Source of the DNA: Bacteroidales bacterium UBA3388
GTDB taxonomy: Bacteria; Bacteroidota; Bacteroidia; Bacteroidales; P3
Reading direction: 5' to 3'
Length of the DNA: 14,969 bases
NCBI GenBank assembly: GCA_002358855.1
Contig: DEPQ01000071.1
Span: 243-15,211 of the forward strand
The position numbers and the translations under genes are program-made. The notes under the pieces were generated by a model that was given only the letters and a program-made list of their open reading frames with translations, made no database searches and was not told the origin of the DNA. Below are positions 6,320 through 13,953 of the stretch, piece by piece. Within the stretch, counting starts at the first letter, position 1. Every line of letters begins with the position of its first letter.

Positions 6320-7669
6320 TTACATTTGACTTCTACCTTTGATTCTTCCTGATTTAGTTAAGCCATCGTAATGTCTCATCAACAAATGACTTTCTATTTG
6401 TTGTAAAGTATCAAGTACAACTCCTACCATAATCAATAAAGAAGTTCCGCCATAAAATTGTGCGAATTGAGAGTTAACTCCAAATATTCTTACTATTGCT
6501 GGTAAGATTGCTACAAAAGCTAAAAATATAGAACCTGGAAGTGTAATTTTTGATAGTACATTATCAAGAAACTCTTCAGTTTTTTTACCTGGCTTAACAC
6601 CTGGTATAAAACCTCCATTTTTCTTTAAATCATCAGACATTTGCTTTGGATTTATTGCTACTGCTGTATAGAAATAAGTAAACAATATAATCATTATTGC
6701 AAAAATGAAATTATACCAAAATCCTTCAAAATTTGATAACGCTGCTTTTATTCCTGACATACTTTCTGAATCTGAAAATCCAAATAAAGTAACAGGGATA
6801 AACATTATTGCTTGCGCAAAGATTATCGGCATTACTCCTGCTGCATTAACTTTGATAGGAACATATTGTCGTGCTCCCCCATATTGTTTGTTTCCTATTA
6901 TTCTTTTTGCATATTGAACAGGTATTCTTCTTGTTCCTTGAACCAATAATATACAAAGCATAATAACCACTAATAATACTATCAATTCAACAAACAAAAT
7001 TACTAACTGTCCTGCATTGTCTTCCATACGAGAAGCAAATTCTGCAAATAATGCAAATGGTAAACGTGCAACGATACCAACCATGATTAACAACGAAATA
7101 CCATTACCTATTCCTTTATCTGTAATTCTTTCTCCAAGCCACATTACAAACAAAGTTCCGCAAGTCAATAATATTGATATCGGCAATACCCAATTTATAA
7201 AATTAGGGCTATCCGATCCTGTTATACTATAAATCGTTGCGCCTCCTATTTGACTTCTTAAGTTTGCAAGGTACGCAAATGATTGGAAGATAGTAACAAT
7301 AATTGTTAACCATCTTGTCATTTGGTTTATTTTTCTTCTACCACTTTCTCCCTCTCTTTGTATTTTTGTAAAATATGGTACAATCATTGTCAATAACTGC
7401 ATAACAATTGAGGCAGTGATGTACGGCATAATACCTAAAGCAAAGATTGAAGCGTTAGAAAACGCTCCTCCAGAGAACATGTTCAATAAACCTAAGACAC
7501 CATCTTTTGTCTGATCTTGCAATCCTGCCAAGTCAGATGGATTGATACCAGGAATAACAACAAAAGAACCTACTCTATAAATTAGCACTAAGGCTAATGT
7601 ATAGAGTATTCTTTCTCTCAATTCTTTTATATTCCAGATATTTTTTAATGTATTGATAAATCGTTTCAT
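6320..7669 (-). CDS. secY: Protein translocase subunit SecY
   Basis: Channel-forming subunit of the SecYEG inner-membrane translocon, exporting proteins including, by inference, T9SS substrates such as the neighbouring LRR protein. It is 449 aa with a hydrophobic pattern fitting the usual ten membrane helices. Landmarks: first helix YTLALVLIYRVGSFVVIPG (23-41) and the plug region after it; GGAFSNASIFALGIMPYI (67-84); GERITDKGIGNGISLLI (179-195); the cytosolic loop QGTRRIPVQYAKR (244-256); AAGVMPIIFAQ (276-286); and the loop GGFIPGVKPGKKT (352-364). The start is 8 nt after rplO, with no SD. SecE and SecG are not encoded here. Confidence 0.98.
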   Translation of the reverse strand: MKRFINTLKNIWNIKELRERILYTLALVLIYRVGSFVVIPGINPSDLAGLQDQTKDGVLGLLNMFSGGAFSNASIFALGIMPYITASIVMQLLTMIVPYFTKIQREGESGRRKINQMTRWLTIIVTIFQSFAYLANLRSQIGGATIYSITGSDSPNFINWVLPISILLTCGTLFVMWLGERITDKGIGNGISLLIMVGIVARLPFALFAEFASRMEDNAGQLVILFVELIVLLVVIMLCILLVQGTRRIPVQYAKRIIGNKQYGGARQYVPIKVNAAGVMPIIFAQAIMFIPVTLFGFSDSESMSGIKAALSNFEGFWYNFIFAIMIILFTYFYTAVAINPKQMSDDLKKNGGFIPGVKPGKKTEEFLDNVLSKITLPGSIFLAFVAILPAIVRIFGVNSQFAQFYGGTSLLIMVGVVLDTLQQIESHLLMRHYDGLTKSGRIKGRSQM

Positions 7670-7677
7670 CTGTTTTA

Positions 7678-8124
7678 TTAGATTGTTGTTGCTACTCCGC
7701 CTTTTTCTTCTATAGCAGCTTTTGCTGTTTTAGAAAATGCGTGTGCTGTAACATTAATTGTTGTATTTAACTCTCCACGTCCCAAAATCTTTACTTTGTC
7801 TTTTGAAGAAATTAGTCCATGTGCTTGCATTAAATCCAAAGTTACATCTTTAACTTGAATTTTTTCTACCAAAGCAGATATTGTATCAATGTTAATTCCA
7901 ACATATTCTACTCTGTTGATATTGTTGAATCCAAACTTTGGTAAACGTCTATACAAAGGCATTTGACCGCCTTCAAAACCTATCTTGCGAGAATATCCTG
8001 AACGAGATTTTGCTCCTTTGTGTCCTCTTGTAGATGTACCACCTCTTCCAGAGCCTTGTCCACGTCCTATTCTCTTACGGTTCTTTGTAGAACCTTCCGC
8101 AGGTTTAAGTGTGCTTAAATTCAT
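7678..8124 (-). CDS. rplO: 50S ribosomal protein uL15
   Basis: Late-assembly large-subunit protein that reaches into the 23S core. The N-terminus MNLSTLKPAEGSTKNRKRIG and the Gly/Arg-rich extension (GRGQGSGRGGTSTRGHKGAKSRSG) are diagnostic, followed by GFEGGQMPLYRRLPKFGF. The C-terminal globular part (KVKILGRGELN, VTAHAFSKTAKAAIEEKGG) is complete. The length of 148 aa is typical. It starts 23 nt after rpmD and is followed 8 nt later by secY, the conserved spc-operon arrangement. Confidence 0.98.
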   Translation of the reverse strand: MNLSTLKPAEGSTKNRKRIGRGQGSGRGGTSTRGHKGAKSRSGYSRKIGFEGGQMPLYRRLPKFGFNNINRVEYVGINIDTISALVEKIQVKDVTLDLMQAHGLISSKDKVKILGRGELNTTINVTAHAFSKTAKAAIEEKGGVATTI

Positions 8125-8147
8125 GATATTTTCTCTTAAACAGTTTC

Positions 8148-8327
8148 TTAATTTATTTCTTCTACTTCTACTAAATGACTAACCTTAGCTATCATTCCTT
8201 GTATAGGTGCTGTCAATTCATACACTCTAGATTGTCTAATTTTTCTTAAACCTAAAGCTTCTAATGTACGTTTTTGATCTGCTGGACGACCTATTCCACT
8301 TTTTATTTGTGTTACTTTTACTTTCAT
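8148..8327 (-). CDS. rpmD: 50S ribosomal protein uL30
   Basis: A 59-residue protein read directly from the gap between rpsE and rplO. It begins MKVKVTQIKSGIGRPADQKR, continues with TLEALGLRKIRQSRVYE, and ends IAKVSHLVEVEEIN. The short beta-alpha-beta-alpha-beta fold signature (VTQIKSxIGRP, TLEALGLRKI, VxHLVxVEE) is that of bacterial uL30. It starts 11 nt after the rpsE stop, in the standard place between S5 and L15. Some bacteria lack this protein, so its presence is informative. Confidence 0.96.
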   Translation of the reverse strand: MKVKVTQIKSGIGRPADQKRTLEALGLRKIRQSRVYELTAPIQGMIAKVSHLVEVEEIN

Positions 8328-8338
8328 TTCACTAAGAT

Positions 8339-8857
8339 TTATCCATTAAATACTCTATCCATTTCTATTCCTCTAAGTTTTGCAATAGTGTAAGGATCTC
8401 TCATTTGCATTAAGGCTGCAACTGTAGCTTTCACAACACTGTGAGGATTAGATGAACCTTTAGATTTTGCTAAGACGTCTTTTACTCCAACACTTTCTAA
8501 AACAGCACGCATAGCACCTCCTGCGATAACTCCTGTACCAGGTGCTGCAGGTTTCAAAAAGACTCTTGCTCCACTATATTTTGCTGTTTGTTCATGAGGA
8601 ACTGTTCCTTTAAGAATCGGTACTCTCACAAGGTTTTTCTTAGCATCGTCAACTCCTTTTGCAATAGCAGCCGCAACTTCTTTAGCTTTTCCTAATCCGT
8701 ATCCTACCACACCATTTTCATTACCTACAACAACAACTGCTGAAAAACTGAAAGTTCTACCACCCTTTGTTACTTTGGTAACTCTATTGATGCTTACAAG
8801 TTTATCTTTAAATTCGATTTCACTTGATTTTACTCTCTTTATGTTTACTTCTGCCAT
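8339..8857 (-). CDS. rpsE: 30S ribosomal protein uS5
   Basis: Small-subunit protein at the mRNA entry tunnel, contributing to decoding accuracy and helicase activity. The double-stranded-RNA-binding-like N-terminal domain contains LVSINRVTKVTKGGRTFSFS (about residues 20-39) and VVGYGLGKAKEV. The C-terminal domain has GVIAGGAMRAVLESVGVKDV and KSKGSSNPHSVVKATVAAL. The length of 172 aa is normal for the phylum. The start is 4 nt after the rplR stop, so translation is probably coupled. Confidence 0.98.
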   Translation of the reverse strand: MAEVNIKRVKSSEIEFKDKLVSINRVTKVTKGGRTFSFSAVVVVGNENGVVGYGLGKAKEVAAAIAKGVDDAKKNLVRVPILKGTVPHEQTAKYSGARVFLKPAAPGTGVIAGGAMRAVLESVGVKDVLAKSKGSSNPHSVVKATVAALMQMRDPYTIAKLRGIEMDRVFNG

Positions 8858-8861
8858 ATTA

Positions 8862-9215
8862 TTAGAATTTTAAGCCATTTTCTCTTGCTGAATCAGCCAA
8901 AGATTTTATTCTTCCGTGGTATAAATAACCATTTCTGTCAAATACAACAGATTCTATACCTATACTTTTAGCTCTTTCAGCAATATTTTTACCAACTATT
9001 ATTGCTTGTTCTGTTTTGGTTCCTTTGTTTTCAAAAGCTTTTTCAACTGTAGATGCAGATGCTAAAGTAACTCCTTTTACATCATCTATCAACTGAGCAT
9101 AAATTTCTTTATTACTTCTGAATACTGTCAAACGAGGACGCTCTTGTGTTCCACTTACTTTTTTGCGGATCCTCATTTTCAATTTAAATCTTCTTATTTC
9201 TTTTTTAGTTGCCAT
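8862..9215 (-). CDS. rplR: 50S ribosomal protein uL18
   Basis: Binds 5S rRNA together with L5 and L25 in the central protuberance. Recognised from RRFKLKMRIRKKVSGT, ERPRLTVFRSNKEIYAQLIDD, and the C-terminal VVFDRNGYLYHGRIKSLADSA plus RENGLKF. The length of 117 aa equals the E. coli protein. It follows rplF after 29 nt and precedes rpsE by 4 nt. The bases AGAAGG abut the ATG directly, too close to act as a normal SD. Confidence 0.97.
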   Translation of the reverse strand: MATKKEIRRFKLKMRIRKKVSGTQERPRLTVFRSNKEIYAQLIDDVKGVTLASASTVEKAFENKGTKTEQAIIVGKNIAERAKSIGIESVVFDRNGYLYHGRIKSLADSARENGLKF

Positions 9216-9244
9216 CCTTCTACGGATTTTAATGATTAACGAAA

Positions 9245-9799
9245 TTACTTAGCAGCTGTTTTTCCAGCTTTTTTACGAACAACTTCTCCTTGGAATCTGA
9301 TACCTTTTCCTTTGTAAGGTTCAGGTTTACGTAATGAACGAATCTTTGCCGCAACTTGACCCAACAATTGTTTATCAATACTTGTCATAATGATAAGAGG
9401 ATCTTTTCCTTTTTCAGAAACTGTTTCACATTTTATTTCTGGTGGTAATTCAAAATAAATATTATGAGAATATCCTAAAGATAATTCTAATACTTGACCT
9501 TGAACTTGAGCTTTATATCCCACTCCAATAACTACTTGTACAGTTTTGAATCCTTCAGAAACACCCTTTACCATATTTGCTATCAAAGCTCTATATAAAC
9601 CATGTTTTGCTCTGTGATCTTTTTGATCAGATTCTCTTGTTAAAGTAATTTGATTTTCTTCTACATTTATAGAAATAGCAGGACTAACTTCTTGAGTCAA
9701 AGTTCCTAATTTACCCTCAACTGTAACAACGTTGTTTGCGTCAACTGTTACTTTTACTCCACTTGGAAGGTTTATTGGTAATTTTCCTATTCTTGACAT
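9245..9799 (-). CDS. rplF: 50S ribosomal protein uL6
   Basis: Large-subunit protein at the base of the L7/L12 stalk near the sarcin-ricin loop. It is made of two similar alpha/beta domains. The first begins MSRIGKLPINLPSGVKVTV, and the second carries GVGYKAQVQGQVLELSLGYSH. The family signature RKPEPYKGKGIRFQGE is near the C-terminus, followed by a Lys-rich tail. The length of 184 aa is typical. It is one of the few genes in the cluster with a clear SD. Confidence 0.98.
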   Translation of the reverse strand: MSRIGKLPINLPSGVKVTVDANNVVTVEGKLGTLTQEVSPAISINVEENQITLTRESDQKDHRAKHGLYRALIANMVKGVSEGFKTVQVVIGVGYKAQVQGQVLELSLGYSHNIYFELPPEIKCETVSEKGKDPLIIMTSIDKQLLGQVAAKIRSLRKPEPYKGKGIRFQGEVVRKKAGKTAAK

Positions 9800-9806
9800 T
9801 ATTATA

Positions 9807-9814
9807 TCTCCTCT
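9807..9814 (-). promoter_or_regulatory. Shine-Dalgarno sequence for rplF
   Basis: AGAGGAGA lies in the 18-nt gap between rpsH and rplF, with 8 nt between GGAG and the ATG. It fits the anti-SD core well. It stands out because most starts in this cluster have only A/T-rich upstream sequence. Confidence 0.65.
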
Positions 9815-9817
9815 AAA

Positions 9818-10216
9818 TTAACTAATGTAACAAATTACCTCTCCACCAATGTTAAGAGCTCTCGCTTCTTTATCTGTCATTAAACCTCTTGATGTAGAGA
9901 TTACTGCTATACCTAATCCATTCAAAACTCTTGGCAATTTTTCTGCACTTACGTATTTTCTTAAACCAGGACTACTTATTCTTTGAATATTTGTCATTGC
10001 TGGTTCTTTTGTCAATGGATGATATTTCAATGCTATTTTGATAGTTTTAGGGAATGTTTCATCCTCAAACTTATAATTTAGAATATAACCTTTGTCAAAA
10101 AGTATTTTTGTTATTTCTTTTTTTATTTTCGAAGCAGGTATCTCCACTGTTCTATGCTTTGCTGTAGAAGCATTTCTAATACGAGTCAAATAATCTGCAA
10201 TTGGATCTGTAACCAT
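9818..10216 (-). CDS. rpsH: 30S ribosomal protein uS8
   Basis: Binds helix 21 of 16S rRNA in the central domain; in E. coli it is the translational repressor of the spc operon. The N-terminal block MVTDPIADYLTRIRNAS and the C-terminal half (PGLRKYVSAEKLPRVLNGLG, AVISTSRGLMTDKEARALN, GGEVICYIS) match the family. The length of 132 aa is normal. It follows rpsN after 34 nt. An S8 repressor site in E. coli lies near rplE; I could not identify a similar structure here by eye. Confidence 0.98.
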   Translation of the reverse strand: MVTDPIADYLTRIRNASTAKHRTVEIPASKIKKEITKILFDKGYILNYKFEDETFPKTIKIALKYHPLTKEPAMTNIQRISSPGLRKYVSAEKLPRVLNGLGIAVISTSRGLMTDKEARALNIGGEVICYIS

Positions 10217-10250
10217 CTTTTTTCTATTTTAATATAAATTAAACTTTATC

Positions 10251-10520
10251 TTACCAACTTGCTTTTTTTACTCCAGGTATCAATCCTGCTAAAGCCATTT
10301 CTCTGAAATTAATTCTAGAAATTCCAAATTGACGCATATAACCTTTTGGACGACCTGTTAGTTTACATCTATTGTGTAATCTTACTGGAGAAGCATTTTT
10401 AGGCAATCTTTGAAGGCCTTCATAATCTTCTGCCTCTAATAAAGCTTTTCTTTTAGCAGCATATTTAGCTACCATTTTTTCTCTTTTACGCTCACGCGCT
10501 TTCATTGATTCTTTTGCCAT
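10251..10520 (-). CDS. rpsN: 30S ribosomal protein uS14 (zinc-free type)
   Basis: Head protein of the 30S subunit needed for assembly and A-site tRNA binding. It is the long 89-residue C- form: only Cys52 is present, where the short 61-residue form would have a four-cysteine zinc ribbon. The signature is NRCKLTGRPKGYMRQFGISR (residues 50-69), then INFREMALAGLIPGVKKASW at the C-terminus. It lies 5 nt after rplE in the conserved L5-S14-S8 order. The upstream stretch (TTTGTAAGAATT) has no SD. Confidence 0.98.
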   Translation of the reverse strand: MAKESMKARERKREKMVAKYAAKRKALLEAEDYEGLQRLPKNASPVRLHNRCKLTGRPKGYMRQFGISRINFREMALAGLIPGVKKASW

Positions 10521-10525
10521 AATTC

Positions 10526-11089
10526 TTACAAATTATTTTGGTTTTTAAATGGAAAGCCAAATGCCTTCAATAATGATAAAGCTTCTTTGTCTGTATTTGC
10601 TGATGTTACAAAAGTTATGTCCATTCCTTGAATGCTATTGATTTTGTCGATATCTATTTCAGGGAATATAATTTGTTCTGTAATACCAAATGAGAAGTTA
10701 CCTTTTCCATCAAATCCTTTATCGTTGATACCTCTAAAATCTCTAATTCTAGGAATTGAAGCAGAGATCAATCTATCAAGAAATTCATACATTCTATCTC
10801 CTCTTAAAGTAACTCTAACTCCAATAGGCATTCCTTTTCTTAATTTGAAATTAGAAATATCTTTTTTAGATCTTGTTGCAACAGCCTTTTGACCAGCTAT
10901 CAAAGTCATTTCTTCAACTCCTTTATCGATAACCTTTTTATCTGCTATAGCTGCTCTACCTAAACCTTGATTCAAAGATATTTTTTTCAAACGAGGTACT
11001 TGCATTGCTGTTTTGTAACCATACTCTTTCATCAATATAGACACTATCTCATCTCTATATTTTTGTTTTAATCTTGGCACGTATCCCAT
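10526..11089 (-). CDS. rplE: 50S ribosomal protein uL5
   Basis: 5S rRNA-binding protein of the central protuberance that also contacts P-site tRNA. Visible blocks are PRLKKISLNQGLGRA (residues 33-47), FKLRKGMPIGVRVTLRGDRM, the FRGINDKGFDGKGNFSFGI loop and EQIIFPEIDIDKI. The length of 187 aa is slightly longer than in E. coli (179). The ATG overlaps the rplX stop codon (TAATG), indicating translational coupling, and a strong SD is embedded in the rplX coding end. Confidence 0.98.
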   Translation of the reverse strand: MGYVPRLKQKYRDEIVSILMKEYGYKTAMQVPRLKKISLNQGLGRAAIADKKVIDKGVEEMTLIAGQKAVATRSKKDISNFKLRKGMPIGVRVTLRGDRMYEFLDRLISASIPRIRDFRGINDKGFDGKGNFSFGITEQIIFPEIDIDKINSIQGMDITFVTSANTDKEALSLLKAFGFPFKNQNNL

Positions 11090-11406
11090 TATTTTATTAC
11101 CTCCCCTGTCTTTTTAGAATAACGAACTAATTTATTTGTTTTTTCATCTAATCTTCTACCGATTCTTGTAGCTTTACCCTTTGAATCAATAACCATAAGA
11201 TTAGAAATATGTATTGGAGCTTCTTTTTCAACTATACCACCTTGAGTATTTTTAGGATTAGGCTTTGTATGTTTTTTTATTTTATTTAATCCCTCAACGA
11301 TGGCACGATTGTCTTTTGGGTATACAACCAATACTTTGCCTATACTCCCCTTGTCATTTCCTGCCAATACCTTTACAGTATCTCCTTTTTTTACATGCAA
11401 TTTCAT
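11089..11406 (-). CDS. rplX: 50S ribosomal protein uL24
   Basis: Assembly-initiator protein of the 50S subunit that sits near the exit tunnel. It carries an N-terminal KOW motif (KKGDTVKVLAGNDKGSIGKV, residues 6-25), then VEGLNKIKKHTKPNPKN and QGGIVEKEAPIHISNLM. The C-terminus (RIGRRLDEKTNKLVRYSKKT) is intact. The length of 105 aa is typical. It lies 17 nt after rplN. Its stop codon shares one base with the rplE start. Confidence 0.98.
   Translation of the reverse strand: MKLHVKKGDTVKVLAGNDKGSIGKVLVVYPKDNRAIVEGLNKIKKHTKPNPKNTQGGIVEKEAPIHISNLMVIDSKGKATRIGRRLDEKTNKLVRYSKKTGEVIK
11100..11106 (-). promoter_or_regulatory. Shine-Dalgarno sequence for rplE inside rplX
   Basis: GGGGAGG ends 10 nt before the rplE ATG and is formed by the codons for Gly-Glu-Val near the rplX C-terminus. 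Combined with the TAATG stop/start overlap, it suggests reinitiation or coupled translation of rplE after rplX. Confidence 0.65.
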
Positions 11407-11423
11407 ACTCTTACTTTTTTGCG

Positions 11424-11792
11424 TTATAACACTTCAGGAGCCAATGACACAATTTTCATAAATTGTTTATCACGCAACTCTCTTGCTACTGGTCCAAAAA
11501 TACGTGTTCCTCTCATTTCATCATTAGCGTTTAACAAAACGCATGCGTTATCGTCAAAACGTATATAAGATCCATCTGGTCTTCTTACTTCTTTTTTCGT
11601 TCTAACAACTACTGCCTTCGATACAGAGCCCTTCTTCACATTTCCTGAAGGGATTGCATCTTTTACTGCTATGACAATTTTGTCACCAACGGAAGCATAT
11701 CTTCTTTTTGTACCACCTAATACTCTGATACAAAGTGCACTTTTCGCTCCGCTATTGTCTGCAACAATTAATCTTGTTTCTTGTTGTACCAT
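11424..11792 (-). CDS. rplN: 50S ribosomal protein uL14
   Basis: Beta-barrel large-subunit protein at the subunit interface (bridges B5 and B8) and the docking site for the silencing factor RsfS. Recognised from MVQQETRLIVADNSGAKSAL, RVLGGTKRRYASVGD, GSVSKAVVVRTKKEVRRPDG and the C-terminal GTRIFGPVARELRDKQFMKI plus SLAPEVL. The length of 122 aa is the standard bacterial size. Only 1 nt separates the rpsQ stop from this ATG, so translation is likely coupled. Confidence 0.98.
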   Translation of the reverse strand: MVQQETRLIVADNSGAKSALCIRVLGGTKRRYASVGDKIVIAVKDAIPSGNVKKGSVSKAVVVRTKKEVRRPDGSYIRFDDNACVLLNANDEMRGTRIFGPVARELRDKQFMKIVSLAPEVL

Positions 11793-11793
11793 G

Positions 11794-12048
11794 TTATTTA
11801 GCTCTTTCTATTATTTCAACTAATCTCCAACATTTATTTTTACTCAAAGGTCTTGTCTCCATTATGCGAACAGTATCTCCTATACCGCACTCATTTTTCT
11901 CATCATGAGCCATAAATTTGCTAGTTTTTTTAACAAACTTACCATATTTAAGATGCTTTACCTTTCTTTCAACTAACACGTTGATAGATTTATCCATCTT
12001 ATTGCTTACGACAACACCTATTCTTTCTTTTCTTAAATTTCTTTCCAT
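11794..12048 (-). CDS. rpsQ: 30S ribosomal protein uS17
   Basis: OB-fold primary 16S rRNA-binding protein of the 30S body. The N-terminus (MERNLRKERIGVVVSNKMDK) and the KHLKYGKFVKKTSKFMAHDE block, followed by GIGDTVRIMETRPLSKNKCW, are diagnostic. The length of 84 aa equals the usual bacterial size. It lies 17 nt after rpmC, in the invariant L16-L29-S17-L14 order. Confidence 0.98.
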   Translation of the reverse strand: MERNLRKERIGVVVSNKMDKSINVLVERKVKHLKYGKFVKKTSKFMAHDEKNECGIGDTVRIMETRPLSKNKCWRLVEIIERAK

Positions 12049-12065
12049 ATTGCTATAGGCATCTT

Positions 12066-12278
12066 TTATTTTTCTACTGAATCCGCAGACGATAATTGAC
12101 GTCTTCTAATTTCCGTATTAATTCTGGCAACATTTCTGCGAGTTTCTCTAACTATGTTAGGATTCTCTAATGGAGACACTGCATGATTTATACGCAACTT
12201 AGTAAGTTGTACTTTTTCTGCATCTAATCTTTCTTGCAATTCTGCAACAGAAAGTTCTTTTAATTCACTATTCTTCAT
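12066..12278 (-). CDS. rpmC: 50S ribosomal protein uL29
   Basis: Small helical-hairpin protein at the exit tunnel, part of the docking platform for trigger factor and the signal recognition particle together with L23. It shows the two-helix pattern: KNSELKELSVAELQERLDAE for the first helix and NIVRETRRNVARINTEIRRR for the second. The length of 70 aa is normal (E. coli has 63). It lies 10 nt after rplP. Confidence 0.97.
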   Translation of the reverse strand: MKNSELKELSVAELQERLDAEKVQLTKLRINHAVSPLENPNIVRETRRNVARINTEIRRRQLSSADSVEK

Positions 12279-12288
12279 TTTCTAATGA

Positions 12289-12714
12289 TTATGCTTCTTC
12301 TGTGTAATCTCTACGTACTACAAATTTTGTAATAACTGGCAATTTTTGTGCTGCTAATCTCATTGCTTCTCTTGCAACTTCCAATGGAACACCTTCTGCT
12401 TCAAATAACATTGTTCCTGGTTTTATTTTAGCAACAAAATATTCTGGAGCTCCCTTTCCTTTACCCATACGAACTTCATTAGGTTTCTTTGTAATAGGTT
12501 TATCAGGAAATATTCTAATCCATATTTGCCCTTCACGTTTCATATAACGAGTCACGGCTTGACGAGCTGCTTCTATTTGACGTCCTGTGATAAAAGCAGT
12601 ATCCAAAGACTTTATTCCAAAAGCTCCAAAAGCTAACTCATGTCCTCTATGAGCTAAACCTTTTATTCTACCCTTTTGCTGTTTTCTGTATTTTGTCTTT
12701 TTTGGTTGTAACAT
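12289..12714 (-). CDS. rplP: 50S ribosomal protein uL16
   Basis: Late-assembly protein beside the A-site tRNA elbow, required for a functional peptidyl-transferase centre. Diagnostic blocks are MLQPKKTKYRKQQKGRIKGL, the AFGAFGIKSLDTAFITGRQI region, IWIRIFPDKPITKKPNEVRM and GKGKGAPEYFVAKIKPGTML. The length of 141 aa is typical (136-144). It starts 25 nt after the TAG stop of rpsC; the other complete genes in the cluster whose stops I checked end in TAA. Confidence 0.98.
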   Translation of the reverse strand: MLQPKKTKYRKQQKGRIKGLAHRGHELAFGAFGIKSLDTAFITGRQIEAARQAVTRYMKREGQIWIRIFPDKPITKKPNEVRMGKGKGAPEYFVAKIKPGTMLFEAEGVPLEVAREAMRLAAQKLPVITKFVVRRDYTEEA

Positions 12715-12739
12715 ATCACTCTATTTTGACTATTAAATA

Positions 12740-13465
12740 CTACTTTTTTCTACGAGGGCGTTGTCCCATTGCTGAACGTTGTCCTGCTCTGTTATTTTCT
12801 TTAAGATTACCTCCTACTGTTGAAGGAACTAACTCTCTCTTGTTATAAACCATACCTTTGCATATCCACACCTTAACTCCTATGCGACCATATGTTGTGT
12901 GTGCTTCTGCTTGTGCATAATCAATATCAGCTCTTAAAGTATGTAAAGGAGTTCTACCTTCTTTGTAGTGTTCTGTTCTTGCCATTTCAGCTCCGCCGAT
13001 ACGTCCTGAAACAGAAACTTTAATTCCTTCTGCACCAACTCTCATAGTTGAAGTTATAGCCATTTTGATAGCCTTTCTATAAGAAACTCTGCCTTCAATC
13101 TGTTTCGCAACAGTTGCTGCAACTAATACTGCATCTAATTCAGGTCTTTTAACTTCAGAAATGTTTATTTGAACTTCTTTATCAGTAAGTTTCTTTAACT
13201 CTTCTTTTAATCTATCAACTTCTTGACCAGCCTTTCCTATAATCAAACCTGGTCTAGCTGTATTGATGGTTACAGTAACTAGTTTTAAAGTTCTTTCGAT
13301 ATAAATTTTAGAAACTCCAGCCTTAGCTAGACGTACATTAAGATATTTTCTTATTTTATCGTCTTCTACTAATTTATCTTCGAACTTTCTTCCTCCGTAC
13401 CAATTAGAATCCCAACCTCTGATAATTCCTAGTCTGTTACCTATTGGATTTGTTTTTTGTCCCAT
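12740..13465 (-). CDS. rpsC: 30S ribosomal protein uS3
   Basis: Head protein at the mRNA entry pore that takes part in unwinding mRNA. N-terminus MGQKTNPIGNRLGIIRGWDS; a type II KH domain with the GLIIGKAGQEVDRLKEEL loop (IGKAG at residues 76-80); and the C-terminal domain with SGRIGGAEMARTEHYKEGRT and YGRIGVKVWICKG, followed by a basic tail (QRPRRKK). The length of 241 aa is close to the usual 210-250. It lies 30 nt after rplV, with no SD. Confidence 0.98.
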   Translation of the reverse strand: MGQKTNPIGNRLGIIRGWDSNWYGGRKFEDKLVEDDKIRKYLNVRLAKAGVSKIYIERTLKLVTVTINTARPGLIIGKAGQEVDRLKEELKKLTDKEVQINISEVKRPELDAVLVAATVAKQIEGRVSYRKAIKMAITSTMRVGAEGIKVSVSGRIGGAEMARTEHYKEGRTPLHTLRADIDYAQAEAHTTYGRIGVKVWICKGMVYNKRELVPSTVGGNLKENNRAGQRSAMGQRPRRKK

Positions 13466-13495
13466 CCGATTATTATTTTACTATTTTACAAACTA

Positions 13496-13939
13496 TTATT
13501 TTTCAGCATCAACTATTTGAGGTTCAGAAACAGCCATCTTTTCTTCTACTCTACTTCCTAGTACCAATGTAACGTGATTAGATCTCTTTTTTATTCTATA
13601 ACCACGTCCTTGAGGTGCTGTACGAAGTCTTTTTAACTGTCTTCCACCATCAACGAATATTTCTTTTACATATAAATTACTATCTTCCAATCTTTTTCCA
13701 GCATTTTTAACTTGCCAGTTTGCAATTGCAGAAAGTAATAATTTACGTAATTTTGGTGCTGATTCTCTACGACTATATTGCAAAATTCCTAATGCTTTTT
13801 CTACATCAAGACCTCTAACAGCATCTGCCATTAAACGAGTTTTTCTTGGTGAGGTAGGATTGTTATTCAACTTTGCAACGTATTGTGTCTTCTTTGCTTC
13901 TTTACGTGCTAATGCACTCTCACGTTTTCTTTTTCCCAT
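13496..13939 (-). CDS. rplV: 50S ribosomal protein uL22
   Basis: Large-subunit protein whose long beta-hairpin lines the exit tunnel constriction, the region tied to macrolide resistance. Visible blocks are NNNPTSPRKTRLMADAVRGL (residues 25-44), VKNAGKRLEDSNLYVKEIFV and the hairpin segment RTAPQGRGYRIKKRSNHVTL. The total is 147 aa against 110 in E. coli; the extra residues are a basic N-terminus (MGKRKRESALARKEAKK) and an acidic tail (VEEKMAVSEPQIVDAEK). It lies 14 nt after rpsS. Confidence 0.97.
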   Translation of the reverse strand: MGKRKRESALARKEAKKTQYVAKLNNNPTSPRKTRLMADAVRGLDVEKALGILQYSRRESAPKLRKLLLSAIANWQVKNAGKRLEDSNLYVKEIFVDGGRQLKRLRTAPQGRGYRIKKRSNHVTLVLGSRVEEKMAVSEPQIVDAEK

Positions 13940-13953
13940 TTCTGCACTAATTT

